This document shows, in pieces, positions 25,501-33,329 of a DNA stretch of 64,000 nucleotides; position 1 is the stretch's first letter; each line of letters starts with the position of its first letter. The notes below the pieces were generated by a model. The model did no database searches, had not been told where the DNA came from, and was given only the letters and a program-made list of their open reading frames with translations. The position numbers and the translations under genes are program-made. The DNA is from an uncultured Lachnospiraceae bacterium (GTDB taxonomy: Bacteria > Bacillota > Clostridia > Lachnospirales > Lachnospiraceae): positions 18,951-82,950 of the forward strand of contig CAJUQB010000006.1 in NCBI GenBank assembly GCA_910588285.1, read 5' to 3'.

Positions 25501-25846
25501 GCTGTTTAATCTGGGCAATATCAACATATCGGAACGTGTCCGGGAGATTGCAACCCTGGAGGTCCTGGGCTTTTATCCCAGGGAGTCCGGGGCGTATGTG
25601 TTCCGGGAGAGCATGGTGCTGTCGATGATGGGAATTGTGGCAGGCCTGCCATTGGGTGTGCTGCTCCATGCATTTATCATATTCCAGCTGAAGGTGGATA
25701 TGGTATCCTTCCAGGTGCGTATTCAGCCCTTAAGCTATGTATATTCCGTGGCAGCGGTGATTGTGTTTACGGTATGTGTGGATTTGATTATGCGCAGAAA
25801 GATCGAAGGGATCGACATGGCAGAGAGCTTAAAGTCCATCGAGTAG
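22517..25846 (+). CDS. Very large FtsX-family permease with extracellular coiled coil
   Basis: 1109 aa from the ATG at 22517 (GGGGGTG upstream). An N-terminal helix (FAIIALGVGFFSGLK) precedes an extracellular domain, then about 320 residues of near-continuous coiled coil (roughly 250-560) made of ELADA-REITDGEQ-type repeats that are also repeated in DNA. Three FtsX helices follow (VFPIFFFLIAALVCSTTMTRM ...), then a second extracellular domain and a second FtsX set (FVVALVIGSAAALAFIVLFN ... VCVDLIMRR). The layout is that of mechanotransmission ABC proteins with a long outward stalk. Substrate or partner is unknown; peptide sensing or cell-wall hydrolase control are the known roles of relatives. 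Confidence 0.88.
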   Translation: MKQAYRKNIFRTIKKSMGRYTAIFAIIALGVGFFSGLKVSKPSMMHTAQEYLKEHQMFDYRLISTWGFDQEEVDRIRQSEGVLAAEGAVWEDFLSPDETDQERCFKALSITEAMNTLTLLSGRMPQAGNECVVDGYQYGEDMIGKEISIGANNSQEIKDSFAYDTYTVVGLIRSPLYMNMERGTTTIGNGRIDSFLFLPLSGFDYEYYKEVYVTASTQEPAFTEAYHDHIEAYTQELEDQVIPVLSDRYERELADAREKLADARAELMDGEQELADAKREITDGEQELADARTELDEKTADAMAELADAKKELTDGEQELADAQKDLEEGSSELMKQEQELVRSEAELSKGEREYQEAVAEYEEGQRQYEAGYAQYQAGLSEYEKNLADYQAYVTMLGENVPAFQEQLAAMEAALAQARAELDAAGQQLDATREQLAQAKEQLDASGKQLSSSRAALTDGMRQIEDAKEELKKGQEEIDRNRQKLAEGWKEYEEGLATLEKEVAEAQAEITDAARELEDGRQELADGEAELADGRQELADAEKELADVEEPKLYLLDRNTNVGYACYENDISIVAGVAKVFPIFFFLIAALVCSTTMTRMVDDERTQIGTLRALGYTQGAIFAKYAVYSGSAAGLGAIAGYFMGVHAFPSAIWTAYNMLYGFAGLILVDDGALLTISLLASLICSVGTTYTACRLELKHAPAELIRPKAPPAGKRILLERVTILWKHLKFLHKVSARNVFRFKKRMIMMILGISGCTALVLAGFGVKDSVTNIVDVQYDEILQYDISAAYSKPLTGRVLEEIREQFPDSIKTAVPVMETAAEAPFTGGVKSVTLLVSDPAASFGDPITDSINFHGEKDKAPSQLPGEGEILIDNRLAEEFSLKAGDSIRLKVGDDEVAPLTVSGIFENYVNYYAYVNRETYEAYFQEAYEPKTLYLSLERGADPYQISTYLSEMEHAVNVNVTADMRARIQNTMESMNFVVALVIGSAAALAFIVLFNLGNINISERVREIATLEVLGFYPRESGAYVFRESMVLSMMGIVAGLPLGVLLHAFIIFQLKVDMVSFQVRIQPLSYVYSVAAVIVFTVCVDLIMRRKIEGIDMAESLKSIE

Positions 25847-25880
25847 GGAATCAGGAATACGGAAGAGGGAGACAGAATCG

Positions 25881-25930
25881 AAAAGGGGGTATATCACAGA
25901 GCATCATACGGTCTGTGGTATACCCCTTTT
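25881..25930 (+). terminator. Terminator of the ABC operon
   Basis: Long stem AAAAGGGGGTATATCACAGA / TCTGTGGTATACCCCTTTT with an 11-nt loop and a T-rich end; it is nearly symmetrical and may also serve the opposite HTH gene. Confidence 0.85.
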
Positions 25931-25967
25931 GTGAGGCTTTACCTTTTGTGAGGCTTTACATTTCGTT

Positions 25968-26300
25968 TCATTTCACATTCAGCAGCTTCTTTACGGCCGG
26001 CTGCATATCAGGATACCGCCGGTACTTGAAGATAAGATCCCGCTCTTCTTTTGATAAACATAAATCGTCAGAGGCTTCATTGTAGCCAAAGGTCTCCAGT
26101 ATGTTATCAATCTTATATATTTTGCAGAGTATCAGAAGTGTGTCTGCATCCGGCTGTGTGCGTCCGCATTCCCAGCCATAAATCGTCTTTTCTGCAACAG
26201 AAAGATGATTTTCAGCCAGCTTAACGACAATATCGCTGACAGAATAATGGTTTAATTTGCGGTACGCCTTCAAAGCTTTTGATATATTCGGGTTCTTCAT
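25968..26300 (-). CDS. XRE-family HTH regulator
   Basis: 110 aa from the ATG at 26300, five bases after GAGGTG. An HTH_3 domain fills residues 5-70 (KALKAYRKLNHYSVSDIVVKL, SVAEKTIYGWECGRTQPDADTLLILCKIY), and the C-terminal 40 residues are charged and helical (LSKEERDLIFKYRRYPDMQPAVKKLL), as in regulators of mobile or stress modules. It is divergent from a small HTH-like gene, with a strong promoter between them. Target unknown. Confidence 0.85.
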   Translation of the reverse strand: MKNPNISKALKAYRKLNHYSVSDIVVKLAENHLSVAEKTIYGWECGRTQPDADTLLILCKIYKIDNILETFGYNEASDDLCLSKEERDLIFKYRRYPDMQPAVKKLLNVK

Positions 26301-26387
26301 AATTTCACCTCTTTTCCTATCATATCCCACGGAAAAAACTGCGTCAATATAATATGGTAAAATCTTGAAAATCAGGAACAAACTGTA

Positions 26388-26416
26388 TTGATATTCTCTT
26401 GGAAAAAGAATATAAT
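26388..26416 (+). promoter_or_regulatory. Strong sigma-A promoter for the small HTH gene and possibly the amidohydrolase
   Basis: TTGATA (26388-26393), 17-bp spacer, TATAAT (26411-26416), 63 bp before the ATG at 26480. Confidence 0.75.
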
Positions 26417-26479
26417 ATGAGGGATAAATAATTTCAGTTTTTACTGGATTTTTAAATTCGGGAAAATATGGAGGACCAT

Positions 26480-26674
26480 ATGCAGAATAAAGCTACAAGG
26501 TATATTGCGGATTATATCGCAAAGAATGATTTATCTGTAGATAAAATTTCAGCTGATCTGCAGATTTCTCCATCAAAGATATCTCCGGGAACAGAAGAAT
26601 GCCTGGAAGCAGATGACTTTCTCAGGCTGTGCTGTTATCTGCACATTCGGCCGGAAAGCATTCTTATTAATTGA
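26480..26674 (+). CDS. Small HTH-like protein
   Basis: 64 aa from the ATG at 26480, which follows TGGAGG; an in-frame ATG at 26468 has no site. The sequence reads as a reduced XRE-type fold: KATRYIADYIAKNDLSVDKI, SADLQISPSKISPGTEE, then FLRLCCYLHIRPESILIN. The recognition helix region (ISPSKIS) is kept but basic residues are few, so DNA binding is uncertain. It lies 55 bp before the amidohydrolase and is divergent from a larger XRE gene. Confidence 0.65.
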   Translation: MQNKATRYIADYIAKNDLSVDKISADLQISPSKISPGTEECLEADDFLRLCCYLHIRPESILIN

Positions 26675-26729
26675 CTTCTTGTATTATAATCTATATAATA
26701 TTTTCCAGGAAGAACAGGAGGAAAATAAA

Positions 26730-27890
26730 ATGATCGTACTAAAACAGGGCATGATTCATGATGCCATTCATGAAGAACCATATACCGGTGATATCCTGAT
26801 TCATGAAGGAAAGATCAAAAAGATTGCGCCGGTGCTGGAGGGCAAGGCTGTTAATGAGGCCCAGGTAATTGATGTTGCCGGGAAGCATGTATACCCGGGG
26901 TTTGTGGAGGCCCACTGCCATCTGGGGCTGGACGGGTATGCCGTTGGATTTGAGGGACGTGATTATAATGAAGCCACGGACTCCCTGACGCCGCAGCTTT
27001 CTGCCATTGACGGGATCAATCCCCAGGACCCTACCTTTGAGATGGCCCTTCGGGCAGGGGTGACCTGCGTTGCTACAGGCCCTGGAAGCGCCAATGTGCT
27101 GGGTGGAACCTTTGTGGCCATTAAGACAAAGGGGAAACGTATTGATGATATGATCGTGAGGGAAAAGGTGGCCATGAAGTGTGCCTTCGGGGAGAACCCC
27201 AAGCGCTGCTATCAGGATAAGGACAACTGCTCCCGCATGACTACAGCCTCCAAGCTTCGGATTATGCTGGAGAAGACCCGTGACTATATGGAGAAAACAG
27301 AGGCCGCAGGGGAGAATATTCTAAAAAGGCCGGCTTATGACCCAAAGCTGGAAGCAATGATCCCGGTTCTGCGGGGGGAGCTTCCCCTGAAGGCCCATGC
27401 CCATCAGGCCAATGACATCTTCACGGCGATCCGCATTGCAAAAGAGTATGAGATTGGCCTGACCATTGACCACTGTACGGACGGCGCCCTGATTGCGGAG
27501 GAGCTGGCAGCGGAGGGCTATCCCGTTGCAGTGGGCCCCACCTTTGGCCATGCCGGGAAGGTGGAGCTTAAGAACAAGAGCTTTGAGACAGCAGGCATCC
27601 TGGATGCAGCAGGCTGCCAGGTGTCCATCATTACCGATTCTCCGGTGATTCAGCAGCAGTATCTTCCTCTCTGTGCCGGCCTGGCGGTAAAGCATGGCAT
27701 GGATCCCTTCAAGGCGCTGCAGGCCATCACCATCCAGGCCGCCCGGCATATCGGAGTAGAGGACCGGGTGGGAAGCATTGAGGAGGACAAGGATGCGGAT
27801 TTTGTGATAACGGATGGGGATCCGTTGATTTCCGATACCAAGGTGCTGATGGTTCTTGTGGACGGAGAGGTGGCAGTCACCTTGGAGTAA
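26730..27890 (+). CDS. Metal-dependent amidohydrolase (imidazolonepropionase-like)
   Basis: 386 aa from the ATG at 26730, preceded by GGAGGAAAATAAA. The amidohydrolase scaffold is complete: PGFVEAHCHLG (HxH metal site, about 60-65), LKAHAHQANDI (metal His), TIDHCTDGALIAEEL (metal His), ITDSPV (final Asp), flanked by the N- and C-terminal strands of the composite domain (GKIKKIAPV ... DADFVITDGDPL). The lysine used as a carbamylated bridge may be the one in IKTKGKR or VAMKCAF. Substrate is unknown. Its 3' end overlaps the convergent AraC-GH39 gene by 14 bp. Confidence 0.85.
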   Translation: MIVLKQGMIHDAIHEEPYTGDILIHEGKIKKIAPVLEGKAVNEAQVIDVAGKHVYPGFVEAHCHLGLDGYAVGFEGRDYNEATDSLTPQLSAIDGINPQDPTFEMALRAGVTCVATGPGSANVLGGTFVAIKTKGKRIDDMIVREKVAMKCAFGENPKRCYQDKDNCSRMTTASKLRIMLEKTRDYMEKTEAAGENILKRPAYDPKLEAMIPVLRGELPLKAHAHQANDIFTAIRIAKEYEIGLTIDHCTDGALIAEELAAEGYPVAVGPTFGHAGKVELKNKSFETAGILDAAGCQVSIITDSPVIQQQYLPLCAGLAVKHGMDPFKALQAITIQAARHIGVEDRVGSIEEDKDADFVITDGDPLISDTKVLMVLVDGEVAVTLE

Positions 27891-30399
27891 CCTCAAAAAG
27901 CGCCGCTCCATGGGGAGCCAGCCGGCTCTCTAACAGGAGCGTGCCGCTGCTTTCCATCTGCGTGTATCGTATCTGAGGCTGATTTTTATGCTTCAGATAT
28001 GATATCATTTCTGCGTCAAGATCCTTTGGCGCGCCGATTTCCATCCACAAGTCGTAGACAGAGCCGTTCTGCCGGTTTAACTGGTATTCCTTGACAAAAT
28101 ATGTCCCCTCCGGAATCGGAAGCAGGGCATGGATTACCAGCTCCTCGGAGGATTCATAGATATTGTACCGCTGGGTGTAGGACAGGCTGGAATGGTCATC
28201 CATGGCAAATAACAGGTCGTAATACACATAGTGGAACAGCAGCAGCTGATATCCGGCCTCTGATCTTGTCAGCAGATAATTCTCCCCATAAGAGAGAACA
28301 TAAGGACCCATCCGCTGCAGTAGGAAAAAGGCATAGTAGGAAGCCTTTTTCAGGCCATTGTAGTCCATAATGCCTGGCCCTCCGTGGAAAAGCTTCTGGT
28401 CAATCATAAAGTCCTCGCAGATATCGCTGAGGGTATGAAAACAGAGCAGATCAACCTGGTTATGGATCATTATGGCAGTAAACATCAGATAGGGAGCCAT
28501 AAAGCAGGTATCACGGATCAGATCTCTGTGTACGTAGGACAGATCCCAGTCAGAGACCAGCAGCGGCAGCTGCTCCATCTGGTTCCTTTCTAAGAACTCA
28601 TGGAGCAGCCGGATGTTGGCAACCGCAGTATCCCGGCTTGTTCTGCCGGATTCCGGAGGGGTCTGGGAGCGGCTGTCCCGAAGAATATGCCTGGCCGTTG
28701 GCCGCGCATCGTCCAGACGGTTATATAAATGCGTAGAGACAAAGGATGGCTTCAGGTCATATTCCCGGCAGTAGCAGAAAAAGGCTTCATACCAGTCAAG
28801 ACCTGAGGGCAGGGAAAAGTCCGGGGACCCGAAGCAGATTTGCGGGTCAACATTTTTTATGCTGAAATAAGTAATCCGGTAAAACAAAAAGAAGTCCTCC
28901 CGGCTTTCCTGCCAATAGCTGTCCTTAAACTGCAGATTGGGCGTGGTCCAGAAGCTGAAGTGCCAGGTCAGCACCTCCTGGCGTCCATACCGCTCCAGCA
29001 AATGCTCCATGAAGCTTTTGATCAGCAGGGACCATTTCTTGAAGGATTTGGGCAGGCTGACATTGGGGCGGTACAGCCAGCCGGCAAACTGCTTCTTGGA
29101 GGCCAGCTCCGCCGGCATGAAGCCGATCTCCAAAAAGGGCTTGATTCCAAGCTTCAGCAAAAAGTCAAAAATAATATCAATATATTTCCAGTTAATAATG
29201 GGCTTTTTGTCCTCATCCTCATAATAGACAAAGAGGTCGTCAGAGAAGATATCCCGCACCCGAAGAGCCGTAAAATGCAGCTCCCTTACTGCCTCCTGAA
29301 TCTGCTGCTGAATGTCGCTGCGCAGGATGGAGGAGGCCCGGCCTACGGAGAAGCAGATCTCGGGCATCCCTTTCTTCTCCCTGGAGACAGGATTCTTCCT
29401 GGAGGCAGGCTTTTCCTCGGGAGCAAGCACTTCAGCAGGAATAGAGAGGGTCATATGCTTTTGCAGCGTCCGCTCCTTGGAGGAAAAGTCCTGATCCATA
29501 TTCCAGTATTTCTGAAAAAAGGAAAAATATTCCAGATTCTGGTCATTCAGATAAGCGTTGCCATTTTCAAACCGCCGGACCTTGCGGTACTCGCTGGGCG
29601 TGATGCCATAGGCCCTGCGAAAGGCGGCGCTGTAGGTCTTATGGCTGGAAAAGCCGTGCTGCAGAGCAATATCCGTAATGCTGTGATCCGTATAGATCAG
29701 GCTGTTGAGGCTCTTGCCTACCCGCAGGGAGGTCAGGTAATCCACAAAGGTATATTGAAAGTGCTTTTTGAAAAACACCGAGAAATACTGCGGATGGAAG
29801 CCCAGCACCTGGGCAGCGGAGGATAAGGTGATTTTCTCCTCTGCGTGGTCATTGAGATAGTTCAAAATCATGGAAATCTGCTCCTGCAGATAATCGTTTT
29901 TCCCGGCATCCGCATCCTTTACGCCATAGGCCTCAATCAGATGAATTAAGATGGAGGTTACAGCGGAAATCTGCTTCATCCTGGTACAGCTGTCCGTTTT
30001 GATGGTGTGAAGGATCATCTGGGCAATGGCAGCGCACACCGAGGTGTATACCGGACGGTCCTCTGCATATCGAAGGATGTGGGCAGAAAAAGAGATCCGG
30101 TTCATATCCGGACAGTAAGTATCCAGAAATTCCGGCGGCAGGAAAATAGCCAGCACATGGATATCAGCCGAGGTATCCAGAATGGCATGGATCTCATAGG
30201 GCTTCAGGAACAGGATGTCGTGTTGATGCAGGGCATAGGATTTGCCCTCCAGGGATATGGTGAGGGAGCCCTCCAGCAGGAACATCAGGATGAACTGCCG
30301 GCGAAGCTGCACCTCATGGCTGAAATGCCGGATCAGGGCCTGATCAAAGGGGAGGCCGGTTCTGTTGTGTGCAGTGTCAGAGCTTTTGGTGGTGGACAT
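27877..30399 (-). CDS. AraC-family regulator fused to a catalytically degenerate GH39 domain (regulator 1)
   Basis: 840 aa. A cupin-like N-terminal domain (about 1-150) precedes a full AraC DNA-binding domain (about 170-285: AAQVLGFHPQYFSVFFKKHF, DIALQHGFSSHKTYSAAFRRAYG). From about 350 to the end runs a GH39 beta-xylosidase-like barrel and beta domain. In active GH39 enzymes the acid/base Glu sits in WNEPN; here the same place reads FWTTPNLQ. The nucleophile Glu (TEWN) is replaced by Asp in LLVSDWDLS. Hydrolysis is therefore unlikely, and the barrel probably senses a glycoside. It is divergent from the sugar ABC operon, its likely target. Confidence 0.85.
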   Translation of the reverse strand: MSTTKSSDTAHNRTGLPFDQALIRHFSHEVQLRRQFILMFLLEGSLTISLEGKSYALHQHDILFLKPYEIHAILDTSADIHVLAIFLPPEFLDTYCPDMNRISFSAHILRYAEDRPVYTSVCAAIAQMILHTIKTDSCTRMKQISAVTSILIHLIEAYGVKDADAGKNDYLQEQISMILNYLNDHAEEKITLSSAAQVLGFHPQYFSVFFKKHFQYTFVDYLTSLRVGKSLNSLIYTDHSITDIALQHGFSSHKTYSAAFRRAYGITPSEYRKVRRFENGNAYLNDQNLEYFSFFQKYWNMDQDFSSKERTLQKHMTLSIPAEVLAPEEKPASRKNPVSREKKGMPEICFSVGRASSILRSDIQQQIQEAVRELHFTALRVRDIFSDDLFVYYEDEDKKPIINWKYIDIIFDFLLKLGIKPFLEIGFMPAELASKKQFAGWLYRPNVSLPKSFKKWSLLIKSFMEHLLERYGRQEVLTWHFSFWTTPNLQFKDSYWQESREDFFLFYRITYFSIKNVDPQICFGSPDFSLPSGLDWYEAFFCYCREYDLKPSFVSTHLYNRLDDARPTARHILRDSRSQTPPESGRTSRDTAVANIRLLHEFLERNQMEQLPLLVSDWDLSYVHRDLIRDTCFMAPYLMFTAIMIHNQVDLLCFHTLSDICEDFMIDQKLFHGGPGIMDYNGLKKASYYAFFLLQRMGPYVLSYGENYLLTRSEAGYQLLLFHYVYYDLLFAMDDHSSLSYTQRYNIYESSEELVIHALLPIPEGTYFVKEYQLNRQNGSVYDLWMEIGAPKDLDAEMISYLKHKNQPQIRYTQMESSGTLLLESRLAPHGAALFEVTPR

Positions 30400-30737
30400 A
30401 GGATCTATCCTTTCCGGAGATTTTTGACTGGGAGCAGATGGCGCGTCCTTGTCAGTATGAGCTTATCGTATCATATAAAATACCTTGAAACAATATCAAA
30501 CTTGATAAAATCATCATCTATATTTCTGCCCAAATTGCATTTACAATCTAAATTTCAAGCACATTATCCCATATTTTAATTTTTAATACAAAAAATAGTC
30601 CGAAATTATAAGGCTGCAAAAAATAGCAGGGTTAAGAAAATAAAAAAAGTCCAAAATTTCCAGAAAAGAGAAAACAAAAGGGGAAGAAGAAGCATCACTT
30701 TTCCGGTAAAATTTATAACCAGAAAGAGGTGAAGCCC
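30400..30737. promoter_or_regulatory. Divergent control region between AraC-GH39 regulator 1 and the sugar ABC operon
   Basis: 338 bp, strongly A+T-rich (especially 30470-30660), no open frame of interest. It must hold the operators and promoters for both directions. I see no convincing consensus promoter, which fits activator-dependent transcription by an AraC protein. Confidence 0.5.
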
Positions 30738-32243
30738 ATGGCACAGGAGCTGATTTTTGAAGCAAAAAATCTGACAAAGCATTTTGGCCCCACCGTTGCA
30801 TTGAACGGTGTAGACTTTCAAGTATACCGCGGACAGATCACAGGGCTGATCGGGGAGAATGGTTCCGGCAAATCCACCATTACCTCCATTGCGGCAGGCA
30901 TGCAGCCGGCAACCAGCGGGGAGATGACCTTTCTGGGGAAAGCTCACAGCCCTGCTACCATGATTGAGGGGAGCAAGCTGGGAATCGGGATGATTGTCCA
31001 GGAGCAGGGGACCGTCAGCGGCATTACGGTGGCGGAGAATATATTTGCCGGCGAGGAGAGCCGTTTCCGAAACGGCCCCTTTATCAGTAAGCGGAAGATG
31101 AACCAGGAAGCAAAAAAGGCAATGGAGGATATCGGGTTTCTTGGTGTGGATCCCGCTTCCTACATCGATACCCTGGATATGCAGAGCCGCAAGCTGGTGG
31201 AGATCGCAAAGGTCATGTACAATAAGCCCCAAATGCTGGTGGTGGATGAGACCACAACGGCATTATCCCAGAGCGGCCGTGAGATTATTTACGGGATTAT
31301 GAGAAAAATGAAGGAAGAGAACAAGGCAGTGGTCTTTATCTCTCATGACCTGCAGGAGCTGATTGATACCTGCGATACCCTGACGGTGCTTCGGGACGGG
31401 AATCTGATTACTACCCTGGACCGTGACCAGATGGATGAGGATACCATCAAGAAATATATGGTAGGCCGTGAGATGAAGGGGGACTACTACCGGGCGGATT
31501 ACGGGACGCCTGTCAGTAAGGACATTGTGCTGGAGGCTGACCATATTACCAGCGGCAGCGGAATGCTGATGAACTTCTCCATGAAGGTACATAAGGGAGA
31601 GATCTTAGGGATCGGAGGCCTGTCCCACTGCGGCATGCATGAGCTTGGGAAGGTACTGTTCGGGGAAGATAAGCTGCTGACCGGTTCCATCACCCATGTG
31701 CCCAGCGGGGAGAAGATCACCAACACCCAGACAGCCATGAAGCTTGGATTCGGCTATGTATCCAAGAACCGTGATACGGAATCCCTGGTATTGACTGCCA
31801 CCATTAAGGACAACATCATATCTGCCAGCTACGATAAGATTGCAAAAGGCATGGTGATGACGCCCGGGGCTGTGAAGCAGTTTGTAGACCGGCAGGTGGA
31901 GAGCCTCAGCATCAAATGCGCAGGTGTGGACCAGGATGTCCAGTACCTGTCCGGCGGCAACAAACAGAAGGTGGTATTCGGCAAATGGATTGGCCGCAAC
32001 TGCGAGATTCTGATCCTGGACTGCCCCACCCGCGGCGTGGACATTGGGGTCAAGGCGGCCATGTACCAGCTGATTGACCAGATGCGGAAGGAAGGAAAGA
32101 CCATTATTATGATCTCCGAGGAGCTTCCGGAGCTGATTGGCATGAGCGACCGTCTGCTGATTTTAAAGGACGGCGGCCTGGCCGGAGAGTTTATGAGAAG
32201 CGAAACACTGGATGAGAATCACATCATTGAGGTCATGATATAG
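30738..32243 (+). CDS. Sugar ABC transporter ATP-binding protein (RbsA type)
   Basis: 501 aa with two fused nucleotide-binding domains. The first has Walker A GENGSGKST (39-47) and Walker B MLVVDETTTAL; its signature is degenerate (DTLDMQSRKLVEIAK). The second has a poor P-loop (GLSHCGMHELGK) but a good signature LSGGNKQKVVFGKW and LILDCPTRGVDIG, the usual asymmetry of this family. It energises uptake of a monosaccharide or glycoside through the two RbsC-type permeases. Start chosen at the ATG after AGAGGTGAAGCCC. First gene of the rightward operon, 15 bp before the permease. Confidence 0.93.
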   Translation: MAQELIFEAKNLTKHFGPTVALNGVDFQVYRGQITGLIGENGSGKSTITSIAAGMQPATSGEMTFLGKAHSPATMIEGSKLGIGMIVQEQGTVSGITVAENIFAGEESRFRNGPFISKRKMNQEAKKAMEDIGFLGVDPASYIDTLDMQSRKLVEIAKVMYNKPQMLVVDETTTALSQSGREIIYGIMRKMKEENKAVVFISHDLQELIDTCDTLTVLRDGNLITTLDRDQMDEDTIKKYMVGREMKGDYYRADYGTPVSKDIVLEADHITSGSGMLMNFSMKVHKGEILGIGGLSHCGMHELGKVLFGEDKLLTGSITHVPSGEKITNTQTAMKLGFGYVSKNRDTESLVLTATIKDNIISASYDKIAKGMVMTPGAVKQFVDRQVESLSIKCAGVDQDVQYLSGGNKQKVVFGKWIGRNCEILILDCPTRGVDIGVKAAMYQLIDQMRKEGKTIIMISEELPELIGMSDRLLILKDGGLAGEFMRSETLDENHIIEVMI

Positions 32244-32258
32244 GAAGGCGGTGAAAAA

Positions 32259-33254
32259 ATGAGCGAGGCAAAAGAAAAATCCAATACAAAATCAGGCGCA
32301 AGGGCAAGCCTTGGCGGCATCAGCAAATATGCGCCCCTGATGGGTCTGGTGCTGGTGGTCATTATTTTCACAGCCCTGACAGGCGGAAAGCTGTTGTCAG
32401 TGACCAATCTGCAGAATATGGCCAATCAGGTGATGGTGACAGCCCTGGTGGCCATCGGAGCCGTTTTTGTATACGGCGTGGGCAATTTTGACATGTCCCT
32501 GGGCGGGGCGGTCCTGTTCTCGGCAGTGCTGGGAGCCATGGCAGGGGTGAAAACAGGAAGCATTGTGGTGACATTTTTGGTCTGTGTGGCAGTGTCTGCG
32601 GCCATTGCCCTGATCAAGGGAATATTTTCCGCTTACATCGAGGTGCCCTTTTTTATCTTCACCATTGTGCTGGGCTCCGTGATTTCCTCTGTGGTACTGG
32701 TGATTATGGGAAGCGAGACCACCATTTATCTGAAGGATGCGGTGCGGGAGATCCCAAGCTTTAACTTTACCCAGATGACAGTAATTAATGTGGTATTCCT
32801 GGTGATCTATTTCCTGGTGTGCCTGTTCCTGTTCAATTATACGCCTGTGGGAAGCAAGACCAGGATGATGGGCGGCAATAAGGTGTCGGCCAAGCAGTCC
32901 GGGATCAATGACAAGAAGATGCATATCCTTACCTTTGTGATCAGCGCCATCGGCGTGGCCCTGGCAGCCTTTATCCTGATTATCCGTACCAGGACCATTG
33001 GTTCCCAGACTGCGGGCAGCGTAGGAACAGATGTGCTGATTGCCCTGGTGGTGGGCGGCATGCCCATTTCCGGCGGACCCAAGTCCAAGATCAGCGCAGG
33101 CCTGGTAGGGGCATTGACCGTGGTGGTGTTAAACAGCGGACTTACCATGGTGGGACTGTCCACCGCGCTGATCCAGGCAATCCGAGGCATTGTATTTATT
33201 GTAGTCGTATTGGTTTCCAGCTTCAGCTACCGCGGGAAGCTGCTGCCAAGATAA
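32259..33254 (+). CDS. Sugar ABC transporter permease 1 (RbsC type)
   Basis: 331 aa, about ten hydrophobic segments after a charged cytoplasmic N-terminus. Family signatures are visible: NFDMSLGGAVLFSAVLGAM (the loop after the second helix), IALIKGIFSAYIEVPFFIFT and GGMPISGGPKSKISAGLVGAL. It forms the membrane channel, perhaps as a heterodimer with permease 2, which lies beyond the binding-protein gene. AGGCGG precedes the start. Confidence 0.9.
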   Translation: MSEAKEKSNTKSGARASLGGISKYAPLMGLVLVVIIFTALTGGKLLSVTNLQNMANQVMVTALVAIGAVFVYGVGNFDMSLGGAVLFSAVLGAMAGVKTGSIVVTFLVCVAVSAAIALIKGIFSAYIEVPFFIFTIVLGSVISSVVLVIMGSETTIYLKDAVREIPSFNFTQMTVINVVFLVIYFLVCLFLFNYTPVGSKTRMMGGNKVSAKQSGINDKKMHILTFVISAIGVALAAFILIIRTRTIGSQTAGSVGTDVLIALVVGGMPISGGPKSKISAGLVGALTVVVLNSGLTMVGLSTALIQAIRGIVFIVVVLVSSFSYRGKLLPR

Positions 33255-33329
33255 GAAAAAATGGCAAAAACAAGATAAGAATCCCCAAGCGGGTGCTTAT
33301 AGAAACAAAATTTTAAGGAGGAAAAAAAC

